Shown: piece by piece, positions 37,042-45,401 of the stretch
How the letters are laid out: every line of letters begins with the position of its first letter
Numbering within the stretch: position 1 is the first letter of the stretch
NCBI GenBank assembly: GCA_016124445.1
Contig: WGNR01000012.1
Span: 434,001 to 498,000 of the forward strand
Direction: 5' to 3'
Length of the DNA: 64,000 nucleotides
Origin: a bacterium
GTDB lineage: Bacteria > Planctomycetota > Planctomycetia > Pirellulales > Pirellulaceae
The notes under the pieces: generated by a model
Databases searched by the model: none
Told to the model about the DNA's origin: nothing
Seen by the model: only the letters and a program-made list of their open reading frames with translations
Made by a program: the position numbers and the translations under genes

Positions 37042-37542
37042 TTGCGTGACTCGATCCTGCAGCAGCAACTGAAAAAGGAACAACCGTTCGAGTCGCTCGA
37101 GTTGGAAACCTTCCTTAATCTCCTCCGAACGCACAACATGGTGGCCGCCGCCCCGGGACGATTGATGAAGCGGCATGGATTGTCGAGTGCGCAGTACAAC
37201 ATTCTGAAGATCCTCGATTCGCATCACGGCCAGGGACTTCCCTGCCTGGAAATCGTCCAGCAGATGGTGACCCGCGTTCCCGACATCACGCGGCTGGTCG
37301 ATCGGCTAGCCGAGGCCGAACTGGTTGAACGCAATCGCAGCGAAAGCGACCGCCGGGTGGTGATGATCACCATCACGCCCAAGGGAAGCGAACTGGTCGA
37401 AAAGATCCGCCAGCCGCTGCTTGAAATCCATAAGCAAAACCTGGGGCATATGACCGAAGAAGAGCTTTCCCAGTTGAATCAATTGCTGGTGAAAGCTCGC
37501 ATTCGCGCTGAATCGACTCCTCTCTGCGACGGGCAAGAATAG
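37042..37542 (+). CDS. MarR-family transcriptional regulator
   Basis: This encodes 166 residues from a TTG start; a ribosome site (AGGAAGG) lies about 9 nt upstream and no suitable ATG exists. The winged-helix domain covers about 30-140, with SSAQYNILKIL, the recognition-helix part TRVPDITRLVDRL and the wing ESDRRVVMITITPKG. MarR proteins bind small ligands or sense oxidants and repress adjacent genes. The asparagine synthase gene begins 7 nt after the stop, so they form an operon, which suggests control of amide production or of its own operon. Confidence 0.9.
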   Translation: MRDSILQQQLKKEQPFESLELETFLNLLRTHNMVAAAPGRLMKRHGLSSAQYNILKILDSHHGQGLPCLEIVQQMVTRVPDITRLVDRLAEAELVERNRSESDRRVVMITITPKGSELVEKIRQPLLEIHKQNLGHMTEEELSQLNQLLVKARIRAESTPLCDGQE

Positions 37543-37549
37543 ATCGTCC

Positions 37550-39466
37550 ATGTGTGGCATCGCCGGGGCATTTTGGGTTTCGCCTGAGCACGAGGTGAGC
37601 GAAGACGTTCTCCGGCGCATGACCGATTCGATCGCGCATCGCGGCCCTGACGACTCTGGCATCTATCATCAACTGCCGCAGCAGCGCGGCCCTTACGGTA
37701 CCGTGCCCGGTATCGGCCTGGGGCATCGCCGGTTGTCGATCATCGACCTAAGCGGCGGGCATCAGCCGATGGCCAACGAAGACGACACGATCTGGACCGT
37801 CTTCAATGGCGAGATCTTCAACTACCAGGCCTTGCGAGGACGTTTGGAAGGCTCAGGCCACACCTTTCGCACCCACAGCGATACCGAAGCGATCGTCCAC
37901 ATGTACGAAGACGAAGGGGTGAACGCCTTTTCGCATTTCAACGGCATGTTCTCCCTGGCGATCTGGGACTCGCGGCACCGGCAGATTGTGCTGGCCCGAG
38001 ATCGCTTGGGGCAAAAGCCGCTGTACTACTGCGTCCAGGAAGACCGCTTGTTGTTTGGCAGCGAACTGAAGGCGTTGCTGCAGGTTCCCGGCGTTTCGCG
38101 CGAGATCGATACCGGCTCGATCGATGCGTACCTCACCTATCAATACGTTCCGCATCCGCAGACGATCTTCCGTGGGATCCGCAAACTGCCACCGGGGCAT
38201 TATTTGACGTTCGATGGCACAAAGCTTCAGGTGCGCCGCTACTGGAATCCTGATTTCAGCAACCAGCACGACATCTCCTTGGCCGATGCCAAAGCAGAGT
38301 TGATTCGCCTGTTCACCGATTCGGTGAAGTTGCGATTGCAGGCCGATGTTCCTTTGGGGGCGTTTCTCTCCGGCGGAATCGATTCGTCCTTGGTCGTGGC
38401 GACGATGAAGAAGTTGACCGATCAGCCGGTAAAGACGTTTTCGATCGGGTTTCCTCAAAAAGAATTCGACGAGACCAGCTACGCCCGCCAGGTAGCCGAG
38501 TTTTTGGGAACCGAACATCACGAGTTTCAGGTCACCCCCGATGCGGTCAAGATGCTGCCGAAGCTGATTTATCACTACGACGAGCCATTCGCCGATAGTT
38601 CCGCCATTCCGACCTGGTACGTTTCCGAGCGAACCCGCGAACATGTCACCGTGGCACTCAGCGGCGATGGTGGCGACGAAATGTTTGCCGGATACGATCG
38701 CTACCGAGCCGTGCGTCTGGCCGCGATCATCGATATGTTGGGACCGGTTGGGCGGCTTGGTTCCCGGATCGGTATGAAGGTACTTCCTTCCGGTGGATCG
38801 CAGAAGTCGAAGCTGAGAAGGGCCAGGCGTTTCGCCGAAGCGATTGCGATGACCCCGGCTCGGCGCTATCTCGATTGGATCAGCATTTTCAACGAGAAAC
38901 GCCGCGGCGAGTTGTACGAGGACGAATTCGTAGCCCAACTACCAGGCGCCGACCCGTACGTTTTCCTCGATACGGCCTGGAAACGAAGCGGCCGCCGCGA
39001 CGCATTAACGGCGGCATCCTTGGCCGATCTGACGACTTACCTGCCATGCGATTTGAACACGAAAGTCGACATCGCCTCAATGGCTCACGGCCTGGAATGC
39101 CGACAGCCGTTTCTCGATTATCGCCTGGCAGAGTTCTCGATCGGGTTGCCGTCGAAGTGGAAGTGGCGGCTGGGTCGCGGCAAGTTCCTGCTGAAAGATG
39201 CCTTCGGCCAGCAGCTACCCAAGGCAATCTGGAAGCGGCGAAAGATGGGCTTTGGCGTGCCGCTGAATACCTGGTTCCGCGAAGACCTCCGCGACCTGCT
39301 GCACGATACGCTATTGTCCGAGCAGGCACTCGGCCGCGGTTACTTCCGCCCCGATGCGGTCAAGTCGCTTTTGGAAGAACATGACCAGAACCGGTTCGAT
39401 CACAGCGCGCGGCTGTGGGCACTCTTGGTTCTGGAGCTGTGGCATCGCGAGTGGGTCGACCGCTAA
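37550..39466 (+). CDS. asnB: Asparagine synthase (glutamine-hydrolysing)
   Basis: This encodes 638 residues with Cys2 as the glutaminase nucleophile (MCGIAG). The class II amidotransferase domain covers about 2-210 (HRGPDDSG, GHRRLSI, NGEIFNY) and the synthetase domain about 240-630 with the PP-loop SGGIDSSLV. It converts aspartate to asparagine with glutamine and ATP. Relatives also amidate surface polysaccharide precursors, so a role outside amino-acid supply is possible. It is co-transcribed with the MarR regulator. The stop is only 6 nt from the stop of the convergent 915-residue gene. Confidence 0.95.
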   Translation: MCGIAGAFWVSPEHEVSEDVLRRMTDSIAHRGPDDSGIYHQLPQQRGPYGTVPGIGLGHRRLSIIDLSGGHQPMANEDDTIWTVFNGEIFNYQALRGRLEGSGHTFRTHSDTEAIVHMYEDEGVNAFSHFNGMFSLAIWDSRHRQIVLARDRLGQKPLYYCVQEDRLLFGSELKALLQVPGVSREIDTGSIDAYLTYQYVPHPQTIFRGIRKLPPGHYLTFDGTKLQVRRYWNPDFSNQHDISLADAKAELIRLFTDSVKLRLQADVPLGAFLSGGIDSSLVVATMKKLTDQPVKTFSIGFPQKEFDETSYARQVAEFLGTEHHEFQVTPDAVKMLPKLIYHYDEPFADSSAIPTWYVSERTREHVTVALSGDGGDEMFAGYDRYRAVRLAAIIDMLGPVGRLGSRIGMKVLPSGGSQKSKLRRARRFAEAIAMTPARRYLDWISIFNEKRRGELYEDEFVAQLPGADPYVFLDTAWKRSGRRDALTAASLADLTTYLPCDLNTKVDIASMAHGLECRQPFLDYRLAEFSIGLPSKWKWRLGRGKFLLKDAFGQQLPKAIWKRRKMGFGVPLNTWFREDLRDLLHDTLLSEQALGRGYFRPDAVKSLLEEHDQNRFDHSARLWALLVLELWHREWVDR

Positions 39467-39472
39467 CGCAAA

Positions 39473-42220
39473 CTACCGCGAACTTTGCTGCGGCTCGTCG
39501 GCCACGCGGAGCGAATTCGGATCATTCTCTTTGGACGCTGCGCGACCCAACGAGAGAGCCAGCCAGCCTTCGTGCAGTGCCAGTTGATTGACCTGGAACT
39601 GAGCCAATCGTGCGTCCGATTTGGCTCCGGTCGGGAAGAGCGGAATCTCGTGCTTCTTGGACAGCACCTTCAGGAAGACCGCTCGCAGGGCGATCTGATC
39701 GCGGAAGCCCAGCCGTTTGCCGGTGAGAAACACCGTACTGTCACGAACCAGCTTCGCGTCGTAGTCGAGACTGGTCGGGCTGTAGAGCGCCGAGACTTCG
39801 AGGTTTTCCCACTGGTTGCCCCCTACCTGAAGCGCGTCGATTCGCAACGTCAGCTTGGCCTGGCCGTCGACGAATTCGACCCGGATTGGATCGGCTTCGG
39901 CGAATGTGAACGAAACTTCAGCCGGCAGTTCCTCAAGGTCGGCCTGAATCGCCGGGAAGCGGGCACTCAGTTCATGAATGAATTCATGCGGCGTCAGTTC
40001 TCGCCCACCAATCCGCAGTTGGCGGATCATGTTATTCAGTCCCGACTGGTGCAATTGGACTGCCATCACGCTATCGACTGGGCTGCTAGGGCGAGGCGTG
40101 TGCGAAGCCAACTGCCGCGCTCCGGCACCACGAAATCTTCCCACGATGCTTTGGCTGCCGGTGTTCAGGTCAACAATCGAGGGCTCCAGGCCCAAACGCG
40201 CCAATGGCTCGACCACGTTGACGTAAAGCTTGTCTTGCCACTCTTGCACTTTGCCGTTGAGCTGCTCATTCAGTTGGTCTTCGGCCTGGCGACGAACCTT
40301 GCGATCGACCTCTTGTTCGGCCGCATACTTCTTCTCTTCGGTCTGGCCGCGAGCGACATTTCGCACGATCGAACCGATCAGCGGAATCCCGTCGAATTCG
40401 CTTTCCAGGTCGTCGACGCTGGTGGTAGTTTCAGCTCGCGCGACAGCAGGCGAAACCCAAAATCCTTTCGAGTTGACCACCACCTGCTTGGCGGCCTGGT
40501 ATCGCGAACGGCCTCGATTGAAAACGGTGACCGGACCGCTCGAGCTGCGGGTACGGCTGTCGACCGAACCAATCACGTTCAATTGGACGCGCCACTGATG
40601 GTTATCGGGGATCGGGCGAACTTGAAGCCTGGTCACGCTGCGGCGGCGACCCAAGACGCGGGCTCCCAAAATGTAGTCATCCACGGCCGACTCGTCCGGC
40701 TCAAGCTCTGGCATGAAGGCCTGCATGAATTCCTGGCTGACCTCGAACCGGGCATTCGCGTTGCGATAAGTCCGATCGATCAAGCGGCCATACTCGACAA
40801 TCGCCGGCTCGGCATGACGCTGCAGGAGGTTTGCTTCCTGGGCGATCTGTCTTGCATCGTGGGCCGATTCGTCCGACTCGTAGCGTTCGATTACGGCCAA
40901 GGTCTGCTCGGGATTGAATTTGATCCCCAGCCAGGGACGCAGCGAATTGGCCAGTCCGGTGAACTGCGGTTGCGACAGCAACTGCTGCTGGGCTGCGTCA
41001 AACTCGGGGCCTTCCAGCCTCTTGAGAACCTGGCTGGCAACGTCCTGCATCCGATCGGGCTTGGCACCATCTTGAATCGCCAGGTGCAATTGATCGAACT
41101 GCAGATAGTCACTCCAGCTGAGAAGCTGGCCACCATCTCGCAAAACGGCCTCGGCTGATTCCAGGCGTTCCTCCAGATCGTCGAGCGTCGTTGGCGAGGC
41201 ACTTAGCTTAATCCCGCTCAACAAGATCTCGTGTGCCTGGCTCCACAATTCGAGGCGGCGAAGCAGCGCGAAATAGGCCTGGGTCAAGTCCGTACGTTCC
41301 CAACCCAGCGGCATGCTTTCGGCCAGCGGCACGGCCTGTCGGGTGACCTCTTTCAGGCGGTCCAGGTGTGGCGAGGCTTCCGTCGTGCCGATCGTCGATT
41401 CGCCACGGAGCTTACCAATGGCCTGCTTCACATCGGTCGACCAGCCTGCGGTTTGCGGGTATTGATCAAGTCGACCGAGCATTTTGTCCAGCTGCGGAGT
41501 CTTGGGCCAGCGATAGGTCATCGGCCGTGCCGACTCGATCGCAGGCAAGACCTTCGGCGGATCGAGCGACGGCAGCATGTCGGCCGCGCTCTCGGGCTGA
41601 TCGGTGATGCGGTACAGGTTGTCGCGATTCCGCGTATCTGGCTTGAACGAGATTAGTGGCATCCGTTCCAATGCAGGCAGATTGTGCGAAAGTGATAGTG
41701 GCACTTCGATGGCCGGGTCGCGCCAAGGACTGACTTCAACCGGGGGCAGCGTGTCGGTCGGCTCGGTCGGTTCCGGAACACTGAGTGTTTCGACCGGCTT
41801 TTCCATCGGTTGGCTGATGTCTTCTGGATCGGACGGTTGCGGGCCGATTACCGGCAACAGCATGTCCCGAATCTTTTCGACGGCCTGGGGAAGCTGCTGA
41901 TGAAGCTGCCGCAGATCGGGCATACCCATACGTGGTGCTGCCGATTGGTTTGCTTCCACAGGCTTTGATTCTGTCGGCTTAGGCCGGACAGGTGCTAGCG
42001 GCTGAAACTGCTTTTGAACCGGGGGCTCCAGGTTCCACTCTGCCGGCGAATCAAATGCCGAACGGGTCTCGGGTGGTGGGGGCGCAGCATAGGACGAAGC
42101 GGTCTGGCTGGCCAAAGCCAACAGACTACACATGAACCAAACGAAATGCTTGGTTTCTATCCGCCTTGTGATCATCGCGCTCAAGAGAGTATGCCCGGGG
42201 GTGGAGGTCATGCCGTGCAT
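39473..42220 (-). CDS. Large exported protein of unknown function
   Basis: This encodes up to 915 residues. Possible starts are at 42220, 42211 and 42175; the last begins a likely signal peptide (MITRRIETKHFVWF and on to SSYAAP), while none has a clear ribosome site. A Pro-rich stretch (about 45-165) is followed by long helical regions and, in the C-terminal third, a beta-rich part. There is no membrane segment apart from the signal. No domain is recognised. Its convergent neighbour is the asparagine synthase gene; the upstream neighbour rsmD is on the same strand, 156 nt away. I call it a planctomycete-type secreted protein with low certainty on detail. Confidence 0.65.
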   Translation of the reverse strand: MHGMTSTPGHTLLSAMITRRIETKHFVWFMCSLLALASQTASSYAAPPPPETRSAFDSPAEWNLEPPVQKQFQPLAPVRPKPTESKPVEANQSAAPRMGMPDLRQLHQQLPQAVEKIRDMLLPVIGPQPSDPEDISQPMEKPVETLSVPEPTEPTDTLPPVEVSPWRDPAIEVPLSLSHNLPALERMPLISFKPDTRNRDNLYRITDQPESAADMLPSLDPPKVLPAIESARPMTYRWPKTPQLDKMLGRLDQYPQTAGWSTDVKQAIGKLRGESTIGTTEASPHLDRLKEVTRQAVPLAESMPLGWERTDLTQAYFALLRRLELWSQAHEILLSGIKLSASPTTLDDLEERLESAEAVLRDGGQLLSWSDYLQFDQLHLAIQDGAKPDRMQDVASQVLKRLEGPEFDAAQQQLLSQPQFTGLANSLRPWLGIKFNPEQTLAVIERYESDESAHDARQIAQEANLLQRHAEPAIVEYGRLIDRTYRNANARFEVSQEFMQAFMPELEPDESAVDDYILGARVLGRRRSVTRLQVRPIPDNHQWRVQLNVIGSVDSRTRSSSGPVTVFNRGRSRYQAAKQVVVNSKGFWVSPAVARAETTTSVDDLESEFDGIPLIGSIVRNVARGQTEEKKYAAEQEVDRKVRRQAEDQLNEQLNGKVQEWQDKLYVNVVEPLARLGLEPSIVDLNTGSQSIVGRFRGAGARQLASHTPRPSSPVDSVMAVQLHQSGLNNMIRQLRIGGRELTPHEFIHELSARFPAIQADLEELPAEVSFTFAEADPIRVEFVDGQAKLTLRIDALQVGGNQWENLEVSALYSPTSLDYDAKLVRDSTVFLTGKRLGFRDQIALRAVFLKVLSKKHEIPLFPTGAKSDARLAQFQVNQLALHEGWLALSLGRAASKENDPNSLRVADEPQQSSR

Positions 42221-42376
42221 GCGGAGGAATCCGTCTCTTCCTTAAATCGGCCATAACCGGCTCCAATCTGAACCCAAGTTATGAAAGATGCGTTGCTAGC
42301 GGCATGCATTGATCTGATGGCCCATAGAGAAGCAGAGCATCAGCCAAGAAATAGAGAAGAGAGTCGCCAGGGCGGA

Positions 42377-43030
42377 TCAGCTTTCGTCCGCGTCTTCTTC
42401 CGGGATGCGATAGATACCGACATGCGCCGGCGAATAGATACGGACGTCCCAGTTTTCAGCGTCTGGAAGCTGGGTGCCGTCAAACTGGTCGTCGAACTCG
42501 ACGATCAAAACGCTTCCAGGGGGCGAAACCTCGATCAGCTTGCCAATTTGCTGATTCATCTCGTCCAGCCGCGAAACGAAGAACTCGTAGGGCGGGCAGA
42601 TGAACACGGCCCAGGGTGATTGCGGTAGCTTGTCGAGATCTTTCTTCACCCAGATGAAACTGTTGTGGGCGTAGATGGTGACTTGATCGACCACCTCCAA
42701 GGCCTCGGCATTATCGCGAATCAATTTCGAGGTCGGCACATGCCGCTCGATCATGTGGGCATGGATCGCCCCGCGGCTTAGGGCCTCCAGGCCCAAAGCA
42801 CCGGTGCCGGCGAACAGGTCGATCGCAATCTTTCCCTTGATGGAAGGTCCTATCAGGTTAAAGACCGCCTCGCGAACGCGCTCTTTCATCGGCCGCGTGC
42901 GCGTGTCGCCCGAGTACTCGATTCGCTTGTTCTTCATCTGCCCCCCGATAATGCGCATCGGAGCATCAACCGCAGGCTGGGGGGAACTGCCGCGACTGGT
43001 TTTCTTCTTCGGAGGACGACGTTTAGCCAT
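42377..43030 (-). CDS. rsmD: 16S rRNA (guanine(966)-N2)-methyltransferase RsmD
   Basis: This encodes 217 residues. The family normally begins near MRIIGG; here 24 extra basic residues (MAKRRPPKKKTSRGS) precede it, and the ATG at 43030 gives the full frame, while an alternative start is at 42958. The SAM-binding motif DLFAGTGALGLEAL (71-84) is intact. The catalytic (D/N)PP(Y/F) motif reads CPPY (145-148), with Cys in place of Asp. The enzyme methylates guanine 966 of 16S rRNA. The replaced Asp is unexpected; overall similarity to the family is otherwise clear. It is a single gene on the minus strand. Confidence 0.9.
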   Translation of the reverse strand: MAKRRPPKKKTSRGSSPQPAVDAPMRIIGGQMKNKRIEYSGDTRTRPMKERVREAVFNLIGPSIKGKIAIDLFAGTGALGLEALSRGAIHAHMIERHVPTSKLIRDNAEALEVVDQVTIYAHNSFIWVKKDLDKLPQSPWAVFICPPYEFFVSRLDEMNQQIGKLIEVSPPGSVLIVEFDDQFDGTQLPDAENWDVRIYSPAHVGIYRIPEEDADES

Positions 43031-43122
43031 TTAGGTTGGTTAGCCGGTGAGCGATACGCAAATTCAAACGGTTTATGGTAGCATGGCAGCGGCTGATGCG
43101 CACCCCCACCTGGTTCTCCGAC

Positions 43123-43341
43123 ATGAACGAACAGCAGCAGAAAACAATTGAGAAATGGAGAAAACGCCAGGTCTATTGCGTTGCGATGGGCAATCTCGGT
43201 GGGCTGGGCGTCTTGATCGGCCTGTCCGCTGGCAGTGTTGTTTTGTTCGTGATCGGCATGATCCTATTTCTATTCGCCTTGGTGGGCGTCTTCGTGGGGG
43301 GGGTCTTCGCTTGGCAGGCAGCTCGTTCGTCTCCTTCCTAA
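43123..43341 (+). CDS. Small two-TM protein of unknown function
   Basis: This encodes 72 residues from the ATG at 43123 (a longer frame from 43075 is possible). A charged start (MNEQQQKTIEKWRKRQ) is followed by TM1 (about 23-43) and TM2 (about 45-64), and the C-terminus is short. The charges suggest both ends in the cytoplasm. No family is recognised. It sits between rsmD (divergent) and the lipoprotein gene on the same strand, 83 nt away. Confidence 0.65.
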   Translation: MNEQQQKTIEKWRKRQVYCVAMGNLGGLGVLIGLSAGSVVLFVIGMILFLFALVGVFVGGVFAWQAARSSPS

Positions 43342-43424
43342 TTGCTTGCAATCAACTAGCCGACGCGAGAAAATGAATCGCTGTCAGGAAGTCCATTCTC
43401 CTCACCACTTGGGACTCTTTTGCG

Positions 43425-44003
43425 ATGTTGCGTCTGATTGCTTGCCTCTCGCTCGTATTGCTCGTTGGTTGTCTGAAACCGATTGAACTGGAAGAACCGG
43501 AGAAGAAACCAGCCTCAGAGGCCCAACCAACTAGTGCCAATCCGGCCAGCACAAATCCGGCAGCAGCGCAGCCCGCGGAAGCCGCTCCGGGCCAGTCGAT
43601 GCCGAGTGAGCCGGCAGCGGAAACGCCTGCCGAGCCTGCCAAGCCGAAAAAGGGTGTGATTCACCAGACGACCGACGTGGTAGTCGACGCGAAAGAGTGG
43701 CTGCAGAAGCCGGGGATCGAAGCACGCGATGGGAAGATCGAAGGGGTCGACCCTTTCAGCCAGTCCGCTTCGGGCTATTTCACCCTGGCCGCCAAGGCAA
43801 GTACCTTGGGCATGCAGCAGCAGATTCAACATTACAAGGCGCTCAACGGGAAGAATCCGTCGTACAAAGAGTTCGCGCAGATGATGCGTGACAATCGGAT
43901 CGAGTTCGCCAAGCTCCGCTGGTACGAAATCTACGGTTATAACGAAGACACCGGCAACATCCTGGTTCTGGTCGATACGGTGGCCAAAGAAGAAGGCCCC
44001 TAG
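43425..44003 (+). CDS. Lipoprotein with Pro/Ala-rich linker
   Basis: This encodes 192 residues. The signal peptide ends in a canonical lipobox LVGC (Cys16). A Pro/Ala/Glu-rich linker (about 20-75) leads to a small folded domain (about 80-190) with KEWLQKPG, ASTLGMQQQIQHY and a Trp/Tyr-rich end. It should be membrane-anchored with the domain outside. It precedes the TadE-like genes by 214 nt, but a terminator lies between, so they are probably separate transcripts. No family is recognised. Confidence 0.75.
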   Translation: MLRLIACLSLVLLVGCLKPIELEEPEKKPASEAQPTSANPASTNPAAAQPAEAAPGQSMPSEPAAETPAEPAKPKKGVIHQTTDVVVDAKEWLQKPGIEARDGKIEGVDPFSQSASGYFTLAAKASTLGMQQQIQHYKALNGKNPSYKEFAQMMRDNRIEFAKLRWYEIYGYNEDTGNILVLVDTVAKEEGP

Positions 44004-44030
44004 TCGATTCCATTCTTAGAAGCGCCTACG

Positions 44031-44063
44031 TCTCTCGACTTGAGAAAAAGTCGAGAGATTTCT
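44031..44063 (+). terminator. Terminator after the lipoprotein gene
   Basis: An 11-bp perfect stem (TCTCTCGACTT with AAGTCGAGAGA, 6-nt loop) is followed by TTTCT, a short T-run. It lies 28 nt past the stop codon of the lipoprotein gene. Confidence 0.7.
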
Positions 44064-44217
44064 ACCGCGCATGGCGGATTCATAAACTAGGTTTCCGATA
44101 GCAACCGATCTCGATTCCCTGATGCGTGTCGTCCGGCGTTCGAGAAGGCGTTGTTACGGAACCTAATCTTATTTTCCTAATCCGCGGACACTCCGCACCA
44201 TAGAAGAGGCCTTCGCC

Positions 44218-44724
44218 ATGTGGCGACCGCGTCGAAATCTGCGCTTGGTATCGAGCTTCTCTCACAATCTGAAGGGGAAGAGAACCGGCGCTACGCTTGT
44301 GGAAACCGCACTCGTGATGCCGGTTTTTTTCATGTTCGTCTTCGCGATCATCGAATTCGGTCATTTCACGATGATCAACAACGTCATGAAAAACGCGACC
44401 CGCACGGCAGCCCGCTGGGGTTCGGCCAGTGGCGCAACCACGGCCCAAGTCGAACAATACGCGCGAGACCGCATTGGCGGTGCCGTCGATCCTTCGATGG
44501 TGACCATCCAGATCAAAGATGCGAGCCAATTCGACGACGGCGGAGGTGCTCCGACGACCTCCCAGGATTTTACGAACATGCCTGATATCGAGCTTAAGGA
44601 TGCCGATCCACGACAACTGTTCATGGTTCGTGCGTCCATTCCATACGGAAATGTTTCCCTGATTCCTCACCCGTGGTTGGGCAATGCACTTATCAGCAGC
44701 GAGACGTTCACTCGTCACGAATAA
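44218..44724 (+). CDS. TadE-like pseudopilin
   Basis: This encodes 168 residues with the TadE pattern: a basic start, then GATLVETALVMPVFFMFVFA (about 24-43) with Glu at +5 after the Gly/Ala cleavage site, and a periplasmic domain. A ribosome site (AGAGG) lies upstream. TadE proteins are processed by the prepilin peptidase TadV and contribute to Flp/Tad pili, which mediate surface attachment. It is followed by a second TadE-like gene (about 100 nt) and a TadG-like gene. No TadA ATPase or TadB/C platform is in this window. Confidence 0.85.
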   Translation: MWRPRRNLRLVSSFSHNLKGKRTGATLVETALVMPVFFMFVFAIIEFGHFTMINNVMKNATRTAARWGSASGATTAQVEQYARDRIGGAVDPSMVTIQIKDASQFDDGGGAPTTSQDFTNMPDIELKDADPRQLFMVRASIPYGNVSLIPHPWLGNALISSETFTRHE

Positions 44725-44826
44725 TGCTGGCCCGGCAAGCCATTTCAAGGACGACAACGCCAACCATTTGAAAGGCAACTCACGCACCAACGGTGCTTAA
44801 ATAACTTCTTTTTCGACCCGATAGCC

Positions 44827-45309
44827 ATGAACCTTTTTCATCGACGAAACGCAAACAACCATCGACGCGGTACCGCCACGGTCGAATTCGCCGTGATCGC
44901 GCCGATCTTTCTGACGATGATTCTGGGGATGCTTGAAGCCAGCCGTCTGTTCGATACGTACGGACAATTGGCCCAAGCTGCCCGCGATGGCGCCCGACTT
45001 GGCGCGATGGATCGCTCTGACTGGGTAGCCAACGGCCAAAGCTCAAACGACAAGATCATTGCGGACATTCGAGGCAGCCTTCAGGCCAACGGCTTCGATC
45101 CGACCAAGCTCAATATTCACATCGAGCCGGCCAATCAGCCGGGTGGTACCTTCAACTTGGACGATCCCAAAAACGATCTTGGTTTGTTCCAGGTACGCAT
45201 CTCTCTGCCCTATTCGGAAGTAGCGGCGATGCCTGTACCCGACGGCATGAATTACGACCTCTCGACGGCCGTGATTTTCCGCAACACAAGATCAGGGATC
45301 GCACAGTAG
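44827..45309 (+). CDS. TadE-like pseudopilin, second copy
   Basis: This encodes 160 residues with a basic N-terminus and the class III signal RGTATVEFAVIAPIFLTMIL (about 14-33), Glu at +5 after Gly. The rest is a soluble domain (about 45-160) with a likely Asp-rich patch DLDD near 125-130 written as NLDDPKND. It differs clearly from the first TadE-like protein, so it is not a recent duplication. It lies in the same direction as its neighbours and probably shares a transcript with the first copy and the TadG-like gene. Confidence 0.85.
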   Translation: MNLFHRRNANNHRRGTATVEFAVIAPIFLTMILGMLEASRLFDTYGQLAQAARDGARLGAMDRSDWVANGQSSNDKIIADIRGSLQANGFDPTKLNIHIEPANQPGGTFNLDDPKNDLGLFQVRISLPYSEVAAMPVPDGMNYDLSTAVIFRNTRSGIAQ

Positions 45310-45401
45310 CGGAACCTTCTGACGTTTGAGAATGCCCCATACGCGAGCGGTCAACAAAACACAGGCCGCACTCCCCTAGTCGAACACAAAGAGAAGAAAT
45401 C

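Noticed and set aside
39485..41158. 557-residue plus-strand ORF opposite the 915-residue gene
   Set aside because: It shows no ribosome site or domain. The minus-strand frame has a signal peptide and Pro-rich linker.
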